64,000 nucleotides of DNA from Streptomyces sp. V1I1 (GCF_030817355.1 NZ_JAUSZH010000001.1:4811501-4875500); one strand, 5' to 3'. Positions 38,343-48,943 are shown, counted from the stretch's first letter. Notes: generated by a model not told the origin, from the sequence alone. Numbers and translations are program-made.

Positions 38343-41012
38343 ATGGTGACCTTCGCGCAGGCGCAGGAGCGCGCGGAAGAGTGGGTCAACGGCGATGTGC
38401 CCGCGTATCAGCACCGTGAGGTGCGGGTGCGGGAGTTCGAGCTGGGCTTTGTGGTCTGGGCGGAGGACCGCGATGGGGGTACCTCCCAGGCCGAAGGCTC
38501 TGGCGGAGGCGCCCGTTCGACTGGCGGGCAGCAGCGGCTGGTGATCGCCCGCGACAGCGGTGAGGCGACGCTGTGGCCGGGGCTGCCGGTGGGTGAGGTG
38601 ATCCGCCGGTACGAGGAGGAGTACGGGATCCAGGAAGAGGTCGCCGCCGCGCCGGAGCCGCCGCAGCGCATCGACCTGAATCAGACGTCGTTCTTGTTGA
38701 GCCCGCCGGAGTGGCTCCAGGAGGCGGCGGACAAGCTGGGGATCCCGGACCGGCGGTCGCCGGAGTCCGGCGCGGCGGCTTCGGGTTCGGGTTCGGGTTC
38801 GGGTTCGCCGGAACCGGCGGCTGCGGGCGCGCCGTCTTCCGGGGCCGACTGGTCGGCCCCCGCTGCCGCTTCGGATGCCACCGGCCCCAACGCGTCGCAG
38901 GCGGGCGGGAGTTCGTCCGCCTCCGGGTCGGCGTGGCCCGCCGCCGGGTCCTCGGGCGGCGACGCCTCGCAGGGCGGGTCGCTGTGGCCCAGCGCCGGTG
39001 GCGGCGACTACGAGCCGACGGCATCCGACGGTGTGCCCTCCACGCCGTCCGGGGCCGCCGCGTGGACGGACACCAACGCCGCGGGGTCGGACGACGCGTC
39101 CGTGCCGCTGCCGGCCACGGTGTTCGCGCCGCCGATCTCCGGTGCCGACGACGAAGACACCCCGTCGCCCGCGGTGGGCGCGGATGCGCCGACCGCGCTG
39201 ATGTCTGGCGGCAGCCAGTTGCCGCGGACCGCGGTCGCCCCGGCGCTGAACCAGCAGCCTGGGGGACCTGCCGGTCCGGGTGCGGCCGACATCGCCGACG
39301 CGGCGACGAGCAAGGCGGTCCTGCCGCCGCGTGGCTCGCGCGGAAGCGGTCCGACGACTCCGCCGCCGCCCGGCGCTCCCGGCACTCCGGGCGCACGGCC
39401 GGGGGCGACGCCGCCGCCGTCGGGGCCGGGTGCTCCCGGTGCTCCGGCGGCCGGCTATCTGCCGACGCAGCTCGTCTCGCAGCTGGGTTCGGAGGGACCG
39501 CAGCCGCCCGGCCCGCCCGGTGCGCCCGGTGCTGCTCCGACGCCTCCGGGTCCGCCTGGTGCGCCGACGCCCCCTGGTCCGCCCGGTGGTGGCGTGCATC
39601 ATGCCGCGACGATGCTCGCCGGACCCGCCCAGACGGGCCCCGGTGCGCCGCAGCCCCCCGGTCCGCCTGGGGCTCCGCAGCCCCCCGGTCCGCCTGGGGC
39701 TCCGCAGCCTCCTGGTCCGCCCGGCCCTCCTGGTGGCACGCCGCCGCCCGGTGGCGGCGTGCACCATGCCGCGACGATGCTGGCCGATCCGAGCCAGATG
39801 GGCGGCCCCGGTGCGCCGCAGCCTCCGGGTCCGCCCGGTGCGCCGACGCCCCCTGGTCCGCCCGGTGGTGGCGTGCACCATGCCGCGACGATGCTCGCCG
39901 GACCCGCCCAGACGGGCCCCGCTGCGCCGCAGCCCCCCGGCCCGCCCGGTGCGCCTCCCGGCCCGCCGCCCGGTGGTCCCGTACCGCATGCGCCGCAGCC
40001 ACCCGCGTACGGCTATCCGCAGCAGCCGCCGTCCGGCATGCCGACCGTCGGCCCCGGCTACCAGGCCGTGCTGCGCTACCGCGCGCCCGACGGCTCCGAG
40101 GCCCAGCTGATCCGCCGCTCGGCGCCCGGCACTCCGCACCCGGAGTGGCAGATCCTGCATGAGCTGCGCGCCATGAACGTGCCGCCGCAGCAGGTGCTGG
40201 AGCTGCACACCGAGCTGGAGTCGTGCGAGCTGCCCGGCGCCTACTGCGCGCGGATGATCCGGGAGACCTGGCCGCAGGTGCGGATCACCTCCGTCGCTCC
40301 GTACGGCAGGGATCACGCCAGCCGGCAGCAGGGCATGCAGCATTTGCTCACCCACCAGGGCGAGTTGCACCAGGTCGCGGACGGCCCGGCGCGGCCCGCG
40401 CCGGTGCGGGCGCCGTTGCCGCAGGTGGCGCCGGCCCCGCCGATCCCCCCGGAGGGGATCGCGCAGGAACTGGTGGGCGCGTTCGGGCCGCAGGGCATCT
40501 GCCGGTTCGACCAGCGGGCCGTCTCGCGTCAGGGAGTGCCGGAAATTGTCGCGGCCACGCTGGTGTGGGCGGGGCTGCCGGGCGACTTCAACCCGTTCTT
40601 CTGGGCGCAGCCGGCCCAGCCCGTCGTCCCGACGCTCGCGGAGCTCGCGGCACAGCGGCAGATCCAGCCCGCCGCCGACGCGGGTTCGTACCTCGTGGTG
40701 GGCAGCGACTTCGGCCGCGCGATCTGCGTCCAGTACGGCACGGCGCACATCGTGGCGGTGCCGGTGGAGGCGGGTCCGGGCGGTCAGCCGGTGGCGCCGC
40801 AGTTCGTGAACAGCGGGCTGCCGGAATTCACCCGCTGCCTGGCGCTGCTCGGCCGGATGTGGCGGCTGCGCTTCGGGCTCAACCCTGAGCAGGCCGGCCG
40901 CTGGACGGTGGACTTCCAGGCGCAGCTCGCCGCGCTGGACCCGGCGGCGCTGGCGTCGCCGGAGAGCTGGTGGTCGGTGCTGGTCGAGCAGATGTGGGAC
41001 GGACTGCTGTAA
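38343..41012 (+). CDS. Fusion: YrhB-type immunity domain, collagen-like linker, deaminase domain, SUKH-4 domain
   Basis: The protein has 889 residues from ATG 38343. Residues about 1-100 resemble YrhB/Imm35 immunity domains (RAEEWV...REFELGFVVW...LVIARDSGEATLW...EVIRRYEEEYG), with a palindromic insertion in a loop. Residues about 150-560 are disordered Pro/Gly/Ser, with GPPGAP triplets and three copies of GVHHAATMLA. About 573-690 fits a toxin-type deaminase: HPEWQILHEL (His599, Glu601) and CELPGAYC (Cys628, Cys635) could form the zinc site. About 710-880 is SUKH-4-like (GICRFDQRAVSRQGVP...LVVGSDFGRAICV...FVNSGLPEFTRCLALLGRMW). No signal peptide or transmembrane helix is visible, so it is probably cytoplasmic. 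The combination is unusual; activity is uncertain. A strong terminator follows. Confidence 0.78.
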   Translation: MVTFAQAQERAEEWVNGDVPAYQHREVRVREFELGFVVWAEDRDGGTSQAEGSGGGARSTGGQQRLVIARDSGEATLWPGLPVGEVIRRYEEEYGIQEEVAAAPEPPQRIDLNQTSFLLSPPEWLQEAADKLGIPDRRSPESGAAASGSGSGSGSPEPAAAGAPSSGADWSAPAAASDATGPNASQAGGSSSASGSAWPAAGSSGGDASQGGSLWPSAGGGDYEPTASDGVPSTPSGAAAWTDTNAAGSDDASVPLPATVFAPPISGADDEDTPSPAVGADAPTALMSGGSQLPRTAVAPALNQQPGGPAGPGAADIADAATSKAVLPPRGSRGSGPTTPPPPGAPGTPGARPGATPPPSGPGAPGAPAAGYLPTQLVSQLGSEGPQPPGPPGAPGAAPTPPGPPGAPTPPGPPGGGVHHAATMLAGPAQTGPGAPQPPGPPGAPQPPGPPGAPQPPGPPGPPGGTPPPGGGVHHAATMLADPSQMGGPGAPQPPGPPGAPTPPGPPGGGVHHAATMLAGPAQTGPAAPQPPGPPGAPPGPPPGGPVPHAPQPPAYGYPQQPPSGMPTVGPGYQAVLRYRAPDGSEAQLIRRSAPGTPHPEWQILHELRAMNVPPQQVLELHTELESCELPGAYCARMIRETWPQVRITSVAPYGRDHASRQQGMQHLLTHQGELHQVADGPARPAPVRAPLPQVAPAPPIPPEGIAQELVGAFGPQGICRFDQRAVSRQGVPEIVAATLVWAGLPGDFNPFFWAQPAQPVVPTLAELAAQRQIQPAADAGSYLVVGSDFGRAICVQYGTAHIVAVPVEAGPGGQPVAPQFVNSGLPEFTRCLALLGRMWRLRFGLNPEQAGRWTVDFQAQLAALDPAALASPESWWSVLVEQMWDGLL
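38475..38509. repeat. Palindromic mini-element in the YrhB-deaminase-SUKH gene
   Basis: GGGGGTACCTCCCAGGCC faces GGCTCTGGCGGAGG. It encodes GGTSQAEGSGGG in a loop of the YrhB-like domain. Confidence 0.6.
39591..39899 (+). repeat. Three copies of a GVHHAATMLA-encoding unit in the linker
   Basis: Units start at 39591, 39756 and 39870 and are separated by Pro/Gly runs of GAPQPPGPPG type. The ten-residue motif is far better conserved than the linker around it, which points to a binding motif. Confidence 0.7.
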
Positions 41013-41033
41013 CGCCGTACACGACGAATCACC

Positions 41034-41069
41034 GGGGCGCCCGGTCTGCTGCGGCAGACCGGGCGCCCC
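41034..41069 (+). terminator. Terminator after the fusion gene
   Basis: GGGGCGCCCGGTCTGC (41034-41049) pairs perfectly with GCAGACCGGGCGCCCC (41054-41069). Confidence 0.88.
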
Positions 41070-41203
41070 TCCGTTTGCACTCGACTCCGACTTCTTTCAC
41101 CAAATGGCGCATTTCTGAGCGTGGTGAGGTGGAGTGTTGCGTTATGAGTACTTCAGTCCGATCCAGCAGGATGTGCGCAAATCACGATGTCTGTCATTGT
41201 CTG

Positions 41204-42454
41204 TCACTCGAGAGAGGCTTGAAGGTTGACATCCTCCACCCCCTGGCGGGGGTGGATTCCTTCCCTTGCGGGTTGGGCTTTCTGCTTCGCTGACAGTTGC
41301 CTCTCAGGAGTGCTCCGTTGAGGTCTTACACCGTCTCCACAGACTGTCACCGCCAGCCCGGCGGCCAGTATGTTCTTCGCTGCGTTCACGTCCCGGTCGT
41401 GGACTGTTCCGCAGTCGCATGTCCATGTCCGGACGTTCAGGGGCAGCGTGTCTCGGATGGTGCCGCATTCGGAGCACAGCTTGGAGGAGGGGAACCAGCG
41501 GTCGATGGCGACCAGGTTCCGTCCGTACCAGGCGCACTTGTACTCCAGCATGGAGCGCATGTCGGTCCAGGCCGCGTCCGAGATCGCGCGGGCCAGGGTG
41601 TGGTTCTTGACCATGTTGCGTACGGTCAGGTCCTCGACCACGATCGTTTGGTTTTCACGAACGAGTCGAGTGGTGAGCTTGTGCAGGAAGTCCCTGCGGC
41701 GGTCGGCGATCCGGGCGTGCACCTTGGCGACCTTGCGCCGGGCCTTGGCCCGGTTCGCGGAGCCCTTCTCCTTCTTCGCCAGCACACGCTGGGTCTTGAC
41801 GAGCCGGGCGCGGTCCTTGCGCTCATGCCGGGGGTTGGCGATCTTCTCCCCGGTGGAGAGCGTCACGAGGGTGGCGATCCCGGCGTCGATCCCCACTGCC
41901 GTATCCGTGGCGGGGAGCGGCTGGACGCCGGGGTCCTCACACAGCATGGACACGAACCAGCGCCCGGCGCTGTCCTGCGACATGGTGACCGTAGACGGCT
42001 CAGCACCCTCCGGGAGGGGACGCGACCACGCGATCGCCAGCGGGCCGTCCATCTTGGCCAGCGTCAACTGACCGTCCCGGTACTTGAACGCGGAGCGGGT
42101 GTATTCCGCGGAGCGGCGCGTCTTCTTCTTCGACTTGAACCGTGGATACTTCGCCCGTCCCTCGAAGAAGTTCGAGAACCCGTGTTGCAGGTGACGAAGC
42201 GTCTGCTGCAACGGAACCGACGACACCTCGGACAGAAAGGCCAGTTCCCGGGTCTTCTTCCACGCGGTGAGCATGGCCGAGGTCTCGTTGTAGTTCACGC
42301 GCCGCTGCTCGCCGAACCACGCCGTGGTACGGGCCTCCAGCGCCAAGTTGTAGACCTTGCGCACGCACCCGAACGTGCGCGACAGCTCGGCTGCCTGCGC
42401 ATCGGTCGGGTGGAAGCGGTACTTGAACGCCCGCTTCACATACTCGGTCTTCAT
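41204..42454 (-). CDS. tnpB: RNA-guided endonuclease TnpB, IS200/IS605 type, without TnpA
   Basis: The protein has 416 residues from ATG at 42454. The N-terminal HTH/WED part (AFKYRFHPTDAQAAELSRTFGCVRKVYNLAL) is followed by the RuvC domain with all three acidic sites: AVGIDAGIATLV, IVVEDLTVRNMV, and HDRDVNAAKNI. The zinc ribbon CSECG...CDCG lies between the last two. TnpB cuts DNA at a site set by its omega RNA and an adjacent TAM. No Y1 transposase gene is near, so the element cannot move alone. The last few codons and the stop lie outside the element end, in flanking DNA, because the frame continues through the RNA hairpin. The TATAGTTTGTGAGATATG leader is typical of Streptomyces members. 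Confidence 0.94.
   Translation of the reverse strand: MKTEYVKRAFKYRFHPTDAQAAELSRTFGCVRKVYNLALEARTTAWFGEQRRVNYNETSAMLTAWKKTRELAFLSEVSSVPLQQTLRHLQHGFSNFFEGRAKYPRFKSKKKTRRSAEYTRSAFKYRDGQLTLAKMDGPLAIAWSRPLPEGAEPSTVTMSQDSAGRWFVSMLCEDPGVQPLPATDTAVGIDAGIATLVTLSTGEKIANPRHERKDRARLVKTQRVLAKKEKGSANRAKARRKVAKVHARIADRRRDFLHKLTTRLVRENQTIVVEDLTVRNMVKNHTLARAISDAAWTDMRSMLEYKCAWYGRNLVAIDRWFPSSKLCSECGTIRDTLPLNVRTWTCDCGTVHDRDVNAAKNILAAGLAVTVCGDGVRPQRSTPERQLSAKQKAQPAREGIHPRQGVEDVNLQASLE
41226..41345 (-). ncRNA. Predicted omega RNA scaffold of the IS200/IS605-type TnpB
   Basis: On the minus strand the element ends with a hairpin CCACCCCC-GCCA-GGGGGTGG (41236-41255) and then GAGGATGTCAA, with TCAA at 41226-41229 as right-end cleavage site. 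The guide would begin at 41225 and run to lower coordinates, starting CCTTCAAGCC. The scaffold overlaps the 3' end of the tnpB frame; its 5' limit is approximate. Confidence 0.55.
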
Positions 42455-42590
42455 ATCTCACAAACTATAGGCCAGTTGGTGAGAGGTCGAAGCGTCAGAA
42501 CAGAGATGCAACGACACACCGCCGCTTCGCGGCTCCGGGCCAAGGATGCGTTTCCCGCCCCGGCTGAAACCGGGGGTTTACCCGCAAGGA
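41226..42590 (-). mobile_element. IS200/IS605-like tnpB-only element (PATE type)
   Basis: The right end is placed at TCAA 41226. The left end is uncertain: hairpins GCCGC-TTC-GCGGC (42521-42533) and CCCCGG-CTGAAA-CCGGGG (42558-42575) lie upstream of tnpB and may be subterminal left-end hairpins. It lies between the terminator of the fusion gene and the coiled-coil gene. Confidence 0.6.
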
Positions 42591-42597
42591 GATTGGG

Positions 42598-43488
42598 ATG
42601 AGTGCTGCATCGGTGTCACCTCACGGCTTCGTCGCCGTACGTGGGCGTGGCTACCCGCTGAAGGAGACCGACGCCTACGTCACCTCCCTGTCCCAGGACC
42701 GCGACGACGCCTGGGAACGCGCCGCGCGCCTCACCGTCCTCGCCAGAGAGATGGAGGCGGAGGCGGCCGGCCTGCGCGAGAGGGTCGCGGCGCTCGCACC
42801 GCCGACGTACGAGACACTCGGCCGACGCGCCGAGTGCCTGCTGGCGCTGGCCGTTGAGGCGTCCGAGGAACTGCGGGCCACGTCCCAGGACGAGGCGCAG
42901 GCGGTGATCGAGGCGTCCGACGCGGCCGCCCGCCGGACGCGCGACGCGGCCCGCGAGCACGCCGATTCGGTACGGGCGGACGCCGAGACCCGGGCCCAGC
43001 AGACCCTCCTCGCCGCGCAGGCCACGGCGGACGAGATCCGCATCGAGGCCCGCCGCGACGTCAAGGAGCGGCGCGGCGAAGCGGTTGCCGCGTGGAAGGA
43101 GATGCGTCTGCGCACCGAGAGCGCCCTGGCCGACCTGGAGACGGAGCAGGCCGGTCGCTGGGAGGCGGTGGAGCGCGAACTTGCAGACTGCTCAGCCGAG
43201 TTGGACGCGCGCCACGCCGAACTCACCGCTGACGCGGAGGCCGGTCTCTCGGAGGCCAAGTGCATCTTCGCCGAGTCGGAGGAGTACACCCGCCACGGCC
43301 AGGAGGACGCGGAGGCCCGGGCCGCCGAGCTGCTCGCCGAGGCCCGGGCGTCCGCGGAGCGGATCGCGCGCGAGACGGAGCGGCTGCTGCGGGAGCACGA
43401 GGAGTCCCGGGAGGAGATGGAGGCGCACATGGCGCACATCAGCAACAGTCTGGCGGCCCTGACGGGCCGCGCGGCGGCGGAGGGCTGA
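42598..43488 (+). CDS. Coiled-coil protein of the DivIVA/FilP-like group
   Basis: The protein has 296 residues from ATG 42598, with AAGGAG at 42586-42591. The N-terminal FVAVRGRGYPLKETDAYVTSLSQDRDDAWERAARLTVL resembles DivIVA-type starts. The rest is an almost unbroken Ala/Glu/Arg coiled coil (AREHADSVRADAETRAQQTLLAAQATADEIRIEARRDVKERR...). Streptomyces has several such proteins in the apical growth machinery, often annotated as cellulose-binding; the exact role here is not known. The upstream region is occupied by the IS element, so the promoter may have been altered. Confidence 0.8.
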   Translation: MSAASVSPHGFVAVRGRGYPLKETDAYVTSLSQDRDDAWERAARLTVLAREMEAEAAGLRERVAALAPPTYETLGRRAECLLALAVEASEELRATSQDEAQAVIEASDAAARRTRDAAREHADSVRADAETRAQQTLLAAQATADEIRIEARRDVKERRGEAVAAWKEMRLRTESALADLETEQAGRWEAVERELADCSAELDARHAELTADAEAGLSEAKCIFAESEEYTRHGQEDAEARAAELLAEARASAERIARETERLLREHEESREEMEAHMAHISNSLAALTGRAAAEG

Positions 43489-43568
43489 GCGGGCCCTACG
43501 CCGGTCGTGCGGGCCGACCCGGTCGCGGTCTGAGGGCAAGCTCGGGCACGCCGTAGTGCACGCGCCGG

Positions 43569-45547
<1,979 letters not shown>

Positions 45548-46336
45548 GTGACAACGGCTGTGACCATTCCCCGGCACGGGGACACCGGAGGGCGTACGGC
45601 CGTCGCGGCGCGAGGGCGGCAGGTCGTCAAGGCGTACGGCTTCGGGGAGACCCGCGTCGTCGCGCTCGACCATGTCGACGTCGACATCGCCCGCGGGCAG
45701 TTCACCGCGATCATGGGCCCGTCCGGGTCCGGCAAGTCGACGCTGATGCACTGCCTGGCCGGCCTCGACACCGTCACGTCGGGCGAGATCTACCTCGACG
45801 AGACCGAGATCACCAAGCTCAAGGACAAGAAGCTCACGCAGCTGCGCCGGGACCGGATCGGCTTCATCTTCCAGGCCTTCAACCTGCTGCCGACGCTCAA
45901 CGCCCTGGAGAACATCACGCTTCCCATGGACATCGCCGGCCGCAAGCCGGACGCCGCCTGGCTCAACCGGGTCGTCGAGACGGTCGGCCTCATCGACCGC
46001 CTCAAGCACCGGCCCACCCAGCTCTCCGGCGGCCAGCAGCAGCGTGTCGCCGTGGCCAGGGCGCTCGCCGCCCGACCCGAGATCATCTTCGGCGACGAGC
46101 CGACCGGAAACCTCGACTCCCGCGCGGGCGCCGAGGTGCTGGGCTTCCTGCGCCGCTCGGTCGACGAACTGGGCCAGACCATCGTGATGGTCACGCACGA
46201 CCCGGTGGCCGCCTCGTACGCGGACCGGGTCCTCTACCTCGCCGACGGCCGGATCGTCGACGAGATGTTCCGGCCGACCGCCGACGCCGTACTCGACCGT
46301 ATGAAGGACTTCGACGCGCGGGGGCGGACGTCGTGA
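45548..46336 (+). CDS. ABC transporter ATP-binding protein (MacB/LolD type)
   Basis: The protein has 262 residues from GTG 45548, with TAGGAG at 45535-45540. Walker A GPSGSGKST, Q-loop FQAFNLLP, signature LSGGQQQRVAVARAL, Walker B IIFGDEPTGNLD, and H-loop VTHD are present. It pairs with the large FtsX-type permease, whose GTG overlaps its stop by 4 bp. Such pairs export peptides or lipoproteins, or act in cell-envelope stress, rather than import nutrients. Confidence 0.95.
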   Translation: MTTAVTIPRHGDTGGRTAVAARGRQVVKAYGFGETRVVALDHVDVDIARGQFTAIMGPSGSGKSTLMHCLAGLDTVTSGEIYLDETEITKLKDKKLTQLRRDRIGFIFQAFNLLPTLNALENITLPMDIAGRKPDAAWLNRVVETVGLIDRLKHRPTQLSGGQQQRVAVARALAARPEIIFGDEPTGNLDSRAGAEVLGFLRRSVDELGQTIVMVTHDPVAASYADRVLYLADGRIVDEMFRPTADAVLDRMKDFDARGRTS

Positions 46337-48915
46337 CTGTATGGAAGACGTCGATGCGCAACTTCTTTGCGCACAAGGGGCGAATGGCGCTCTCCGCTGT
46401 GGCGGTGCTGCTGTCGGTGGCCTTCGTGTCGGGGACGCTTGTCTTCACCGACACGATGAACACGACATTCGACAAGCTCTTCGCCGCGACCGCGTCCGAT
46501 GTCACCGTCAGCCCCAAGGGCTCGGGTGACAGCGGCGACGACAACGACAACCCGCAGACCGGCAAGCCCGAGTCGCTGCCCGCCTCGCTCGTCGAGAAGG
46601 TGGCGAAGGCCGACGGCGTGAAGTCCGCCGAAGGCGCGGTCGTCAGCATGAGCGTGACCGTCGTCAACTCCAAGAACAAGGACATGGGTTCCAGCAGCGG
46701 CGCTCCGACGATCGCGGGCAACTGGACCGAGAATGTGCTCAAGTCGATGGACATCACCTCCGGCCACGCACCGCGCGGCCCCACCGAGGTGATGGTCGAC
46801 GCCGACACCGCCGAGAAGCACAGCCTGGGGCTCGGTGACGAGCTGCGCACCATCGCCGTCACCGGCGACTTCACCGCCAAGATCTCCGGCATCGCCTCCT
46901 TCCAGGTCACCAACCCGGGTGCGGCCGTCGTCTACTTCGACACCGCCACCGCGCAGCGTGAACTGCTCGGCAAGGACGGCCTGTTCACCCATGTCTCCGT
47001 CACAGCGGCCGAGGGCGTGAGTGACGAGCAGCTCAAGCAGAACGTCGCCACGACCCTCGGCGGTCCCTTCAAGCTGCAGACGGCGAAGGAAGCCGCCGAC
47101 GCGAGCCGCGAAGACGTCGGCTCCTTCCTCGACGTGATGAAGTACGCGATGCTCGGCTTCGCCGGGATCGCCCTCCTCGTCGGCATCTTCCTGATCGTCA
47201 ACACCTTCTCGATGCTGGTCGCCCAGCGCACCCGCGAGATCGGCCTGATGCGGGCCATCGGCTCAAGTCGCAAGCAGGTCAACCGCTCCGTGCTCGTAGA
47301 GGCGCTGCTGCTCGGCATTGTCGGCTCGATCGCGGGGGTCGCCGCCGGCGTGGGGCTGGCCGTCGGGCTGATGAAGCTCATGGGCTCCATGGGCATGCAC
47401 CTGTCCACCCAGGACCTGACCGTGAAGTGGACCACCCCGGTGGTCGGACTCGTCCTCGGCATCGTCGTCACCGTCGTCGCCGCGTATGTCCCGGCCCGCC
47501 GGGCCGGCAAGGTCTCCCCGATGGCCGCGCTGCGCGACGCCGGTACGCCGGCGGACGGCAAGGCCGGCTGGATCCGGGCCGGGATCGGCCTCCTGCTCAC
47601 GGGTGCCGGTGCCGCCGCGCTCCTGGTCTCCACCCAGGCCGACAAGGCGAGCGAGGGCTCGATGTTCCTCGGCCTCGGCGTGGTCCTCTCGCTCATCGGC
47701 TTCGTGGTCATCGGCCCGCTGCTCGCGGGCGTCGTGGTCCGGGTGATCAGCGCGGTCGTCCTGCGGATGTTCGGCCCGGTCGGGCGGCTCGCGGAGCGCA
47801 ACGCGCTGCGCAATCCCCGCCGTACGGGAGCGACCGGCGCCGCCCTGATGATCGGCCTCGCCCTGGTGGCGTGCCTGTCGGTGGTCGGCTCCTCGATGGT
47901 CGCATCGGCGACGGATGAGCTCGACAGGTCGGTCGGCGCGGACTTCATCGTCCAGTCGGGCAAGGGCCAGCCGATCATGCCGCAGGTCGAGAAGGCGCTG
48001 AAGTCGGCCGCGCACATCGAGCACGTCACCAACTACAAGGGCGTGCAGACGAAGCTGACCTCCCCCGACGGCAAGACGGAGGACGAGGAAATCGTCGCGG
48101 CCGACCCGACGTACGCACAGGATCTGCGCCGCGAGACCGTCGCGGGCGAGCTCTCGGCGGCTTACGGGAAGAACGCGATGTCGGTGGGCGACGCCTACGC
48201 CAAGAGGCACGGCGTGAAGGTCGGCGACAAGATCAAGGTCGCCTTCAAGAACGGCCGGACCGCCGAGCTGAAGGTCGCGGCGATCACCTCCGACGACGGG
48301 AACGTCGACAAGGGCGCGATGTACACCAACATCACGACCGCCGCGCAGTACGTCCCCGCCGACAAGATGCCCAAGAACCTGATCATGTTCGCGAAGGCGG
48401 AGGACGGCAAGGAGAAGGAGGCCTACGCGGCGCTCAAGGCGTCGGTCGCCAAGTACCCGCAGTACAAGGTGCAGAACCAGACCGACTTCAAGCAGGACCT
48501 GAAGGACCAGATCGGTCAGCTGCTGAACATCGTCTACGGCCTGCTGGCGCTCGCGATCATCGTCGCGGTGCTGGGCGTGGTGAACACCCTCGCCCTGTCG
48601 GTGGTCGAGCGGACCCGGGAGATCGGCCTGATGCGCGCCATCGGCCTCTCGCGCCGCCAGCTGCGCCGCATGATCCGCCTGGAGTCGGTGGTCATCGCCC
48701 TCTTCGGCGCGCTGCTCGGCCTCGGCCTGGGCATGGGCTGGGGCACAACGGCGCAGAAGCTGCTGGCCCTGGAAGGCCTGGGGGTCCTGGAGATCCCGTG
48801 GCCGACGATCCTCACCGTGTTCGTGGGCTCGGCGTTCGTGGGCCTGTTCGCGGCACTGGTGCCGGCGTTCAGGGCGGGCCGGATGAACGTGCTGAACGCG
48901 ATCGCCACGGAGTAG
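46333..48915 (+). CDS. FtsX/MacB-type ABC transporter permease
   Basis: The protein has 860 residues from GTG 46333. It has an N-terminal helix (about 20-40) followed by a large outside MacB-type domain, then an FtsX domain of three helices (about 270-390, with LMRAIGSSRKQVNRSVLVEALLLG). A central pair of helices, another outside domain and a second FtsX domain follow (about 735-855, LMRAIGLSRRQLRRMIRLESVV). The C-terminus is GRMNVLNAIATE. The duplicated layout is typical of actinobacterial eight-to-ten-helix permeases of this class. Its partner is the ATPase directly upstream. Confidence 0.94.
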   Translation: MTVWKTSMRNFFAHKGRMALSAVAVLLSVAFVSGTLVFTDTMNTTFDKLFAATASDVTVSPKGSGDSGDDNDNPQTGKPESLPASLVEKVAKADGVKSAEGAVVSMSVTVVNSKNKDMGSSSGAPTIAGNWTENVLKSMDITSGHAPRGPTEVMVDADTAEKHSLGLGDELRTIAVTGDFTAKISGIASFQVTNPGAAVVYFDTATAQRELLGKDGLFTHVSVTAAEGVSDEQLKQNVATTLGGPFKLQTAKEAADASREDVGSFLDVMKYAMLGFAGIALLVGIFLIVNTFSMLVAQRTREIGLMRAIGSSRKQVNRSVLVEALLLGIVGSIAGVAAGVGLAVGLMKLMGSMGMHLSTQDLTVKWTTPVVGLVLGIVVTVVAAYVPARRAGKVSPMAALRDAGTPADGKAGWIRAGIGLLLTGAGAAALLVSTQADKASEGSMFLGLGVVLSLIGFVVIGPLLAGVVVRVISAVVLRMFGPVGRLAERNALRNPRRTGATGAALMIGLALVACLSVVGSSMVASATDELDRSVGADFIVQSGKGQPIMPQVEKALKSAAHIEHVTNYKGVQTKLTSPDGKTEDEEIVAADPTYAQDLRRETVAGELSAAYGKNAMSVGDAYAKRHGVKVGDKIKVAFKNGRTAELKVAAITSDDGNVDKGAMYTNITTAAQYVPADKMPKNLIMFAKAEDGKEKEAYAALKASVAKYPQYKVQNQTDFKQDLKDQIGQLLNIVYGLLALAIIVAVLGVVNTLALSVVERTREIGLMRAIGLSRRQLRRMIRLESVVIALFGALLGLGLGMGWGTTAQKLLALEGLGVLEIPWPTILTVFVGSAFVGLFAALVPAFRAGRMNVLNAIATE

Positions 48916-48943
48916 GGGGCGGCGGCGCGTTACCGTAGGGGGT

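Noticed and set aside
39360..39990. A true collagen-like triple-helix protein
   Set aside because: Gly-Pro-Pro triplets are broken by other residues and never run long enough; a disordered linker is more likely.
41204..42454. The window as a prophage or integrative element
   Set aside because: No integrase, phage structural genes, attachment repeats or conjugation genes are present; the core gene order is chromosomal, with only local insertions.
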